Positions 27,238 to 34,444 of a stretch of 64,000 nucleotides of DNA are shown piece after piece. Both the position numbers and the translations under genes were made by a program. The stretch covers positions 32,131 to 96,130 of the forward strand of contig NZ_JADCKB010000013.1 of assembly GCF_014982785.1 (NCBI RefSeq), written 5' to 3'. The notes beneath the pieces were generated by a model. The model had not been told where the DNA came from. It saw only the letters and a program-made list of their open reading frames with translations, and did no database searches. Origin of the DNA: Ructibacterium gallinarum (GTDB taxonomy: Bacteria; Bacillota; Clostridia; Monoglobales; Monoglobaceae). Within the stretch, counting starts at the first letter, position 1. The number at the start of each line of letters is the position of its first letter.

Positions 27238-28919
27238 TATCTAACCTCTCCTTCCAAATAATCTATAAGACGACACACCAAAGCAGTGGTTTCGCCTCTG
27301 GTAATCGTATTTAAGGGACGGAATCCGTTTTCATCTCCGGTCATGATTTCAGCCTGGCTCAATGCGTTGACAGCCGATATGGCATAATCACTGATTTGAA
27401 TATCATCGGTGAAAGAAGAAACTATATTCTCTTCAAGTAAAATATTGTGGTCTTGTAGAATACGCATACTTATGACGGCTGCGTCTTGCCGAGTTAAATT
27501 TCCATCCGGAGAAAACAACCCATCCGACCCAAGTATAATTTGCTTTGCAGCAAGCCCATAAACATATGGAGCGTACCATTCTGTGGCGGGGACATCTTTA
27601 AACATATCTGCATTACCTTCACTGGTGGAATATGAAAAAGCCAATGAAATTATTTTTGAAAATTCACAGCGGCTTACATTATTATCTGGATAAAAATTTC
27701 CGTCTGGAAAGCCATTTATAATACCTGTATCCCAAAGTCTGGAAATGTAGTCTCTAGCCCAATGATTTTTGGCATCTGCAGGTAAATTGTTAGAAACATT
27801 TTCTTCAGGTTTTAATATATTGGTATCAGCCTCCATCGAGGAGGGATGAATGCCTCCGCCCCCGCTGCTGCCGCCGCTTATTCCCAAATGTCCAGAACTG
27901 GAACCTGTTCCGGAAGTGGAAATGTTTTCTGTTAAATTAGATACTGCTTTATAAAACAGATTTGCTGCGTCAGAAAGAGATTGCACTGATTTCATTGAGC
28001 CGGCAATAGTGGTAAAAACTTGATTTTGTTGATTTTCTGACAATTGTAAATAGCCTGAAGAAGATAAATTGATGTTCAAAATTTCACTATTATTCAGCAT
28101 TAAATCTTTTAAATATCCCCAGCCGCTGCAGGTGCGAAGTTGTGCAAGCAGACAGCAGTCTGCATATATTTGCTGCAGCGTGCCTGTTTGATATGTCTGA
28201 TCAGCTAACAGAGCTGCTAAATCTGCACGAGTGTCAGCAGATAACTGATAATATTCTTCATAACTTATTCCAAAATAGGAAGCATAATTTTGAAATACGT
28301 TATCAGCAGCCATGCCACTTCTCAGCATAGCGATTGCAGTGCCTCCTAAAAATGTATTAACAAATCCAGGCAGATCGTAACTGCCGGTATTTAATTTTTC
28401 TGCAATCGAAGAAGCTTCATCTATAAAAGTGTTTACTTTCTCTAGATCAATTCCCAAAAGTTCTGCATTATTCCCATCTGTTAATATCTCGGAAATTTTC
28501 TCTCCCTGATTGATGCGGGTAATCAAAGCTGCGGTATTTGGGTCGTGTGGATTGGCGTAAAAAAAAGAATTTGATGCATGAAATAGGCCATTATTGGTTT
28601 GTGCATAAAAATAGATACCATATTTTCCACTTTTAAATTGGTCTGAAAAAGGTATTTTTTCAGAAATCAATCCATTTTTTGTTGTCAATATTAATTGAGA
28701 AACAATAGGAAGATGTTCAGGAGAAAAAGCAGGACTTTGTTCTGACCAAGAAGCAATGTTTACAGTTACGGCTGTCCCGGCTTCAGAACCTACAGAACCA
28801 GAAACTACCAAGGATTGATTTTGAACATCAAAAAACACACTAATCTCATCATTTGCATAACATGAAATCGCAAATAAGAGAAGTGTTGAAAATAAAGAAA
28901 GAAGAATAAATTTTTTCAT
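27237..28919 (-). CDS. Secreted protein with three C-terminal SLH domains
   Basis: This 560-residue protein has a signal peptide (MKKFILLSLFSTLLLFAISCYA), a beta-sandwich-like region (about 25-120), a helical middle (about 130-330), a Gly/Ser-rich linker and three SLH repeats from about residue 380 (HWARDYISRLWDTGIINGFP, WYAPYVYGLAAKQIILG, YAISAVNALSQAEIMTG). SLH repeats hold proteins on the cell wall surface. The ATG at 28919 follows AGAGGTG; the GTG at 28925 overlaps that site. A minus-strand promoter lies at 28965-28993. The partner gene at 24580 is coupled through a TAATG overlap. Confidence 0.87.
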   Translation of the reverse strand: MKKFILLSLFSTLLLFAISCYANDEISVFFDVQNQSLVVSGSVGSEAGTAVTVNIASWSEQSPAFSPEHLPIVSQLILTTKNGLISEKIPFSDQFKSGKYGIYFYAQTNNGLFHASNSFFYANPHDPNTAALITRINQGEKISEILTDGNNAELLGIDLEKVNTFIDEASSIAEKLNTGSYDLPGFVNTFLGGTAIAMLRSGMAADNVFQNYASYFGISYEEYYQLSADTRADLAALLADQTYQTGTLQQIYADCCLLAQLRTCSGWGYLKDLMLNNSEILNINLSSSGYLQLSENQQNQVFTTIAGSMKSVQSLSDAANLFYKAVSNLTENISTSGTGSSSGHLGISGGSSGGGGIHPSSMEADTNILKPEENVSNNLPADAKNHWARDYISRLWDTGIINGFPDGNFYPDNNVSRCEFSKIISLAFSYSTSEGNADMFKDVPATEWYAPYVYGLAAKQIILGSDGLFSPDGNLTRQDAAVISMRILQDHNILLEENIVSSFTDDIQISDYAISAVNALSQAEIMTGDENGFRPLNTITRGETTALVCRLIDYLEGEVR

Positions 28920-28947
28920 TGTCACACCTCTTTGTTTTCAAAGAGAT

Positions 28948-28959
28948 GATCAACTCACA
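28948..28959. promoter_or_regulatory. Shared 12-bp motif, site 1 (SLH operon leader)
   Basis: GATCAACTCACA on the plus strand, preceded by AAAGAG (28940-28945). It overlaps the predicted start of the SLH transcript. The same 12 bases, again preceded by AAAGAG, occur at 30007-30018 before the lyase gene. It may be an operator of the AraC-type regulator or another regulator of the locus. Confidence 0.5.
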
Positions 28960-28964
28960 CCGAT

Positions 28965-28993
28965 ATAATAACGTAAAAAAATTAATTTGTCAA
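28965..28993 (-). promoter_or_regulatory. SigA-type promoter of the SLH protein operon
   Basis: On the minus strand: TTGACA (28993-28988), 17-base spacer, TATTAT (28970-28965). The -35 box overlaps the 3' end of the AraC-type gene, so this operon starts inside that gene's tail. Confidence 0.8.
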
Positions 28994-29880
28994 GAGTCAA
29001 ATTGATTTTTATTATTTTTAAATTCTTTTTTTGATGTGTTTGATCCATCTTGAAAACTTTTTCTATACTCAGAAGGTGTCATATGATAAATCGATCGAAA
29101 CATATTTACAAACAATGATAGGTTAGAAAAACCAACCATGGTAGCTATTTTGGAAACCGAAAAATTTGTGGCTTCAAGATAAGTACGTGCGTTATCTACG
29201 CGTATATGATTACGAAAAGCAATGGGAGAAAAGCCATATTGCTTTTTAAACTCGCGGCAAAAATGATATTTGCTAAGTCCGCACATAGTAGCATAATCAT
29301 CCAAGGAAAGGTTAAGTTCTGAGTCGGTATACATACTGATTGCTATTTTTGTAACTGCATCAGAGGATAATTTAGTCTGTTTTTGATCCTTTTCATAAAC
29401 AGCGCGATGCAAGGATACGAGTAAATTTATAAAATATGAAACAGCCGATACACCGGAAAATGGACCTTTAAAATAAAAATTTTCAAGAATTATACTTTCC
29501 AATTTTGCTGCTATAGACGTGGTAAAACGAATATGATAAATTGTATTGAGTTGAAATTGAAATTTTTTAAAAATCTGAGGATTTTTACATTTAAAGTTAA
29601 TATAATAGTTTTCCATGGTTTCGTTATGTGTGTTGCATCTCATGGGTGATGATTTTGAATTAAAAAAGAAAAAATCACCTTCTGAAAGTGTAATGGGTTC
29701 TGCGTTATTTAAATAAAAAATTTCGTTTCCTCGTGCAATCATCATGAAGGTATAGCTATCATCACTGGGGACAAGTTGTGAAGAATGATCTGCAGGAAAA
29801 AAGCCTTGATCTTTGGGAACAACATTATGCCCTGCACTATCAATTATCAAAAAATATCCAAAAATATCTTCAAATTCCAT
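28990..29880 (-). CDS. AraC-family transcriptional regulator
   Basis: The 296-residue protein has an N-terminal cupin-like sugar-sensing domain (about 15-150; ITLSEGDFFFFNSKSSP) and a C-terminal pair of helix-turn-helix motifs (about 195-290; LSLDDYATMCGLSKYHFCRE and VSKIATMVGFSNLSLFVNMF, ending TPSEYRKS), the AraC/XylS signature. It most likely senses a breakdown product and activates the adjacent operons. The start at 29880 is preferred over 29904, because AAAGGA lies upstream of the former and nothing lies before the latter. Its promoter interleaves with that of the divergent lyase operon. Confidence 0.9.
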   Translation of the reverse strand: MEFEDIFGYFLIIDSAGHNVVPKDQGFFPADHSSQLVPSDDSYTFMMIARGNEIFYLNNAEPITLSEGDFFFFNSKSSPMRCNTHNETMENYYINFKCKNPQIFKKFQFQLNTIYHIRFTTSIAAKLESIILENFYFKGPFSGVSAVSYFINLLVSLHRAVYEKDQKQTKLSSDAVTKIAISMYTDSELNLSLDDYATMCGLSKYHFCREFKKQYGFSPIAFRNHIRVDNARTYLEATNFSVSKIATMVGFSNLSLFVNMFRSIYHMTPSEYRKSFQDGSNTSKKEFKNNKNQFDS

Positions 29881-29943
29881 TAATTTTTCATTCCTTTCAT
29901 ACATTAAATAGCAATTTATAGACGTAATTCAGCAATATCTGAG

Positions 29944-29972
29944 TTGACTTATTTTTATTATATCTTTAAACT
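29944..29972 (+). promoter_or_regulatory. Predicted promoter of the lyase operon
   Basis: TTGACT (29944-29949), 17-base spacer, TAAACT (29967-29972). TGAGTTGA (29940-29947), an inverted copy of the 8-bp core of the shared motif, overlaps the -35 box, a typical place for an AraC-type activator. The weak -10 fits an activator-dependent promoter. Confidence 0.55.
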
Positions 29973-29985
29973 ATAACTAAGTCAA
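29957..29985 (-). promoter_or_regulatory. Predicted promoter of the AraC-type regulator gene
   Basis: On the minus strand: TTGACT (29985-29980), 17-base spacer, TATAAT (29962-29957). It overlaps the rightward lyase promoter face to face, so polymerases at the two promoters would compete. Confidence 0.7.
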
Positions 29986-30006
29986 GAAAAATAATATAAA
30001 GAGGAC

Positions 30007-30018
30007 GATCAACTCACA
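30007..30018. promoter_or_regulatory. Shared 12-bp motif, site 2 (lyase operon leader)
   Basis: GATCAACTCACA, preceded by AAAGAG (29998-30003), identical to site 1 at 28948-28959. With TGAGTTGA at 29940-29947 it forms a widely spaced inverted repeat flanking the divergent promoters. Confidence 0.5.
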
Positions 30019-30047
30019 AAAAAGTCCGATGTTAGGAGATGAAAAGT

Positions 30048-33000
30048 ATGGGAAACAAACCAATACATCGTCAAACAAAAAGGATAACAATTTTTTTTCT
30101 TGCTGTAATGTTTTTATGCACTTCTATTAATTCAATTTCAATTTACGCGGCACAGCAAACAGAAATGGTTGTCAGTTATTCTTTTAACGATTTGGTAACT
30201 AATGCAACAGCTACTTCTCTTAATATAAAGGGAGACAGTTATTACGTAAAAAAATATCAGGATCATGAGAAAGGGTTATATATCAATTTAAACGGAAGCA
30301 ATACTTCCATTGAAGTGCCGGCTTCTTTAAAGGAAGATTTTTTAGTCGCTTTTGATATGCAGTCGGTAGGTACAGAGGTTACCGCCACTGTACAGCTGAA
30401 AAGCAGCTCTAAAACTTTTAATGCTCTCCAAATTAAAAATTCACATAGCGTTTGTACTTATGATAATAACAACATTGGATGTTTATCTGCTAATCAATTA
30501 AACCGTATTGAATTGCTGTTTCATGGTGGTTCGCTATCTTATGATATATATATTAACGGAAAAGCGGTTGCTGCAAATTATTATGCGGGTTCTTATATGC
30601 CATCAAGTATTGCTACGGTTGTATTTGGATTTTCTTCAGATCAGGAGGAAAGCGGTGTATTGATTGACAATATTAATATGGCACACACCAGCGTGATCCC
30701 TGATCAGTATCCATATGCTGCATGGAATGATGAAGAAATACCTCTTGATTTGTCACCGCCCAGTGTTGGAACAGCTATCATGATGCAAAATGATTTTTCA
30801 AAAACAACAAGTGGGATGGGAATTACCAAAAATGATCATATCTGGGAAATTACAGAACGGGAAGACGGAACTAGTTGCCTTTTAATCGAAAAAACAAATG
30901 ATGAAAGTTCCCGTGCAGATGTTTCAGTCAGCGGAGAACAATACCGTTATATTGTTTTAGAAACTTCTATCCAATTGATTGATGCAAAGAGCAGATTGCT
31001 CCTAGGTGTTATGAAAAGCGATACATCAAAATGGGAAACACTGGTAAATATAAATGGAAAAAGTGTTTTGGCAAAAGGCAGGCAAATTGCCACTTTATCT
31101 ACCAGTGAATTTACTAAATTGGCGTTTGCGTTGGATACTACTCAAATGACATTTGATGCATATGTAAACGGCGAACTGGTTTTAAAAGACGGAGATTATA
31201 ATTTAGACGGCAACCTCATTCAATTACGTGTAGAGGTTCCGGCTGATGGATCCTGTAAATTGTATATGAATGAATATAATATTTATGAAGGAAAAGAACC
31301 CAGAGACTTGTCAACAGCAGGAGACGCTCCGAGTTATGATACCAGTGTAAATATGTTCCACGATTATACAGCACAGGAAATCATGTTAAAGGATAAAGTG
31401 GGATTACATATACGCAGTGGCGTTTTAACATCCAACGGATCGCGTAAAATCCTGAATCCTGCTCCCTATGTGGAGGATGGACATACAATGGTTCCAGTAC
31501 GGGCGGTGAGTGAAGCATTTAATTTGCCAGTAAAATATGATGAGACAACTAGCACCGTGACAATAGATGAGAGAATTTCTTTTACTGTTGGACAAAACAT
31601 TATGATTGTAGATGGAAATGAAATAACCTTAGAAATTCCAGCTGTAGAAAAAGAAGACAGAACTTTTTTGCCGTTGCGTGCTTTATGTGAGCAAGGATTA
31701 AGTAAGCAGGTATATTATGATGATACTACAACGAGTTCTGGGATGGTCATCATTAGTGATAAAAAATTTAATGCTCCTGAAGACCCTGATGCGTTGCAGC
31801 AATTAAATAACTATCTCTTTTATTATCGCCCATCCGAAGAAGAGCTCTTGGCAATTTTTAAACAGAATAATGAAACTTATGAACATCCACGACTGCATAC
31901 TAACACCGAACGTTTGGAAGAGATGAAGATGGCAGCGGAACAGAGTGAAACATTACAAACATGGCTCAATACCCTAATTGCATCGGCAGATAGTCGTATT
32001 GCTGGTGAATTTGTTCCTTTTGATTATGATGTTTCTTCTGGGCGTCTTAATTATTCTACAGCTGAAGGTCTTCCTTCCATTGCAATTGGTTATCTTTTGA
32101 CAAAGGATTCTAAATATATTGATCGGGCGTGGCAGATTATGAGCACATATTGTTCGTGGGATAATTGGTTTCCAGACCATTATCTTGATACTGCCATTAC
32201 AGCGAATGCAATTGCAATTGCTTATGATTGGATGTATGATGGTTTTACTCCGGAACAGCGTAAAGTTATTGAAGACGGCCTATACCGTAATGCCCTGCGT
32301 GAAGCCTTGCTGTGGCAATATGGCGTTAAGAGTTCGGGAAGCAATAACAGCTGGCCATATATGTATAATAACTGGAATGAAGTATGTAATGGAAGTATGA
32401 TAACAGTTGCTCTTGCTTTAATGGATGTATATCCTGAAGAGGCTAGCCGCGTTTTGGCAAATTGTTTTAAAGGTTTGGAATTCAGTCTATTTTACTATGC
32501 TCCTGATGGCGCATGGTTCGAAGGTCCAGTATATTGGGAATTTGGTACTTCATATTTGATAAGCGCATTATCAACATTAGAAACGGTAATGGGAACTACT
32601 TTTGCTCTGGATAAAGCCGAAGGAATTTCTAATACTGCTGATTATGGGCTAGATGGACAAAGCAGTCTTGGAACATTTAATTTTGCAGATGCAGATGAAT
32701 ATGACAGTAATACGGATTACCAATTCTGGCTTGCCAGACACTTTGATAAGCCGGAAGTTACAAACGCTGTCCTTCATAACACAAAAGGTGGTATCATTGG
32801 ACTATCGCCCCTAACACCGCTATTTGCGGATTGGACTTCCTTGGAAAAAGAAACGGAGCAACGTCCATATGATGCTTATTTTGGCGGTAATACGCAAATT
32901 ATTACAATGCGCGACAGCTGGGAAAGCGAAGAAACCTATTTGGCTACAAAAGGCGGAGTGGAAGCACACTCGCATGGGCATATGGATATCGGTGGTTTTG

Positions 33001-34367
33001 TTTTTGATTCAATGGGTGAACGATGGGCAGCCGAGTTGGGCGTGGAAAACTATAGTGTTCCTGGTTTTTGGAACATTGAAGGAGGAAAATGGAAATGTCT
33101 GCGTAATCGCGCTGAGGGGCATAATACATTAATCATCAATCCAGATGGAACCGGCATTGATCACACCTTATATGCAGAATCAGAAGCAGAATTGAGGGAA
33201 TCAAAACCGAAAGGCGCGATAGGTGTTGTAGATATGTCCGAACCATTATCGGCTTATACCGAAAGCGCTCGTCGCGGATTCTTCTTGACAGATTACCGAA
33301 AGAGTCTTGTAGTTCGTGATGAATTAGAACTTACGGATGCTTCGGAAATCTATTGGATGATGTATACGAAAGCCATGGAAGGCAAAATTGATGGAAATAG
33401 TGTAATACTTACGCAAAATGGGAAAAAATTACGCATGGATTTTTTGACCAATGGTAATCTTACCTTATATTATGAAGAAGCCAAGGCAATGGAAGGAATG
33501 CCAACAGTTTTGGGCGAAACGGATAATAGCGCTTTTAGAAGGGTTCGGGCAAAAATCACAGGAAGCGGAACAATTCATATAACGGTTAAATTGACTCCAA
33601 TCGGCATTTATTCGACTGATGTCTCTGAGTATAATATTTCCATTGATGACTGGCATGTACCTGATGGTGAGATCACTGAAACACCTACCATTGATAATTT
33701 GATGTTGGATGGAGTACCCGTAGAGAATTTTACTCCTTCCCAAACAACGGTGACTGCCAGTTATATTTTAGGAGATACGCATGTTCCCCAAGTAAATGCG
33801 ACGAGTGAACAGTATCGCATTGCAATAGACAATGCGGAATCATTGGATGATGTTGCGGTGGTGAAAGTGTACAGTAATGAAGACGAGAATTATTATAATG
33901 CGTATATAGTTGGCTTTATTGGATTAGCTCCCGCTCCAGACTTTACGGCGGAGGGGGTACAAACCTGGCAGATTTATAATGTCACTGCCAGTGCGGAACC
34001 ACAACCGGTCAATAAAAAGGAAAATGCATTTGACAATGATTTTAATACACGCTGGTCGGCACAAGGTATCGGAGATGTATGGATTCAAGCCGATTTGGGT
34101 GAGGTGCGCACTGTAAATCAAGTATATTTAGCAACTTGGCTTGGAGCAGCAAAGGATGGAAGAAAAATGTTCTTTTCAATTTCGTTGTCTCAAGATGGAG
34201 AAAATTTTGAGACCGTTTATGATGGAAGTACCAGTGGAACTACCGAAGACTATGAATTATTTGAATTCGAACAGCGTGATGCAAGGTACATACGAATTAA
34301 TTGCGGCGGTACAACCACAGGAGATTGGAATAGTATTTTAGAGCTGGTAGTAGGATATAAAGGTTAG
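30048..34367 (+). CDS. Secreted heparinase II/III-family polysaccharide lyase, multidomain
   Basis: The 1439-residue protein has a signal peptide (about 1-35), two LamG-like beta-sandwich regions (about 40-210 and 245-420), a copper amine oxidase N-terminus-like domain (about 452-575; TMVPVRAVSEAF, TFLPLRALCE), a helical lyase domain and beta-sandwich of heparinase II/III type (about 612-1198), and a C-terminal F5/8 type C (discoidin) domain (about 1305-1439). Lyase signatures are NNWNEVCNG (774-782), EGPVYWEFG with Tyr829, and HSHGHMD (974-980). The family cleaves uronic acid polysaccharides by beta-elimination. The ATG at 30048 sits 9 bases after AGGAG; an ATG at 30039 overlaps that site. 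It heads the operon; substrate (glycosaminoglycan, pectin-like or alginate-like) is not certain. Confidence 0.88.
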   Translation: MGNKPIHRQTKRITIFFLAVMFLCTSINSISIYAAQQTEMVVSYSFNDLVTNATATSLNIKGDSYYVKKYQDHEKGLYINLNGSNTSIEVPASLKEDFLVAFDMQSVGTEVTATVQLKSSSKTFNALQIKNSHSVCTYDNNNIGCLSANQLNRIELLFHGGSLSYDIYINGKAVAANYYAGSYMPSSIATVVFGFSSDQEESGVLIDNINMAHTSVIPDQYPYAAWNDEEIPLDLSPPSVGTAIMMQNDFSKTTSGMGITKNDHIWEITEREDGTSCLLIEKTNDESSRADVSVSGEQYRYIVLETSIQLIDAKSRLLLGVMKSDTSKWETLVNINGKSVLAKGRQIATLSTSEFTKLAFALDTTQMTFDAYVNGELVLKDGDYNLDGNLIQLRVEVPADGSCKLYMNEYNIYEGKEPRDLSTAGDAPSYDTSVNMFHDYTAQEIMLKDKVGLHIRSGVLTSNGSRKILNPAPYVEDGHTMVPVRAVSEAFNLPVKYDETTSTVTIDERISFTVGQNIMIVDGNEITLEIPAVEKEDRTFLPLRALCEQGLSKQVYYDDTTTSSGMVIISDKKFNAPEDPDALQQLNNYLFYYRPSEEELLAIFKQNNETYEHPRLHTNTERLEEMKMAAEQSETLQTWLNTLIASADSRIAGEFVPFDYDVSSGRLNYSTAEGLPSIAIGYLLTKDSKYIDRAWQIMSTYCSWDNWFPDHYLDTAITANAIAIAYDWMYDGFTPEQRKVIEDGLYRNALREALLWQYGVKSSGSNNSWPYMYNNWNEVCNGSMITVALALMDVYPEEASRVLANCFKGLEFSLFYYAPDGAWFEGPVYWEFGTSYLISALSTLETVMGTTFALDKAEGISNTADYGLDGQSSLGTFNFADADEYDSNTDYQFWLARHFDKPEVTNAVLHNTKGGIIGLSPLTPLFADWTSLEKETEQRPYDAYFGGNTQIITMRDSWESEETYLATKGGVEAHSHGHMDIGGFVFDSMGERWAAELGVENYSVPGFWNIEGGKWKCLRNRAEGHNTLIINPDGTGIDHTLYAESEAELRESKPKGAIGVVDMSEPLSAYTESARRGFFLTDYRKSLVVRDELELTDASEIYWMMYTKAMEGKIDGNSVILTQNGKKLRMDFLTNGNLTLYYEEAKAMEGMPTVLGETDNSAFRRVRAKITGSGTIHITVKLTPIGIYSTDVSEYNISIDDWHVPDGEITETPTIDNLMLDGVPVENFTPSQTTVTASYILGDTHVPQVNATSEQYRIAIDNAESLDDVAVVKVYSNEDENYYNAYIVGFIGLAPAPDFTAEGVQTWQIYNVTASAEPQPVNKKENAFDNDFNTRWSAQGIGDVWIQADLGEVRTVNQVYLATWLGAAKDGRKMFFSISLSQDGENFETVYDGSTSGTTEDYELFEFEQRDARYIRINCGGTTTGDWNSILELVVGYKG

Positions 34368-34376
34368 AGAAAGGAG

Positions 34377-34423
34377 TCGGCTTTTTGCCGGCGATGGGCA
34401 GAGCTGCTTTCATGCAGCTCTGC
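34377..34423 (+). repeat. Tandem hairpins between the lyase gene and the next gene
   Basis: GTCGGC / GCCGGC (about 34377-34393, one G-T pair) is followed by a perfect 10-bp inverted repeat GCAGAGCTGC (34398-34407) / GCAGCTCTGC (34414-34423) with a 6-base loop. No T-run follows directly, so this is more likely an mRNA-stabilising or processing element than a terminator. Confidence 0.6.
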
Positions 34424-34444
34424 TGGAAAGGATGGTGGTGTTTT

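Noticed and set aside
34385..34444. N-terminal extension of the 34445 gene (starts at 34385, 34394 or 34412)
   Set aside because: It would encode a Trp/Cys-rich stretch through a perfect hairpin, hide the signal peptide and lack a ribosome binding site.
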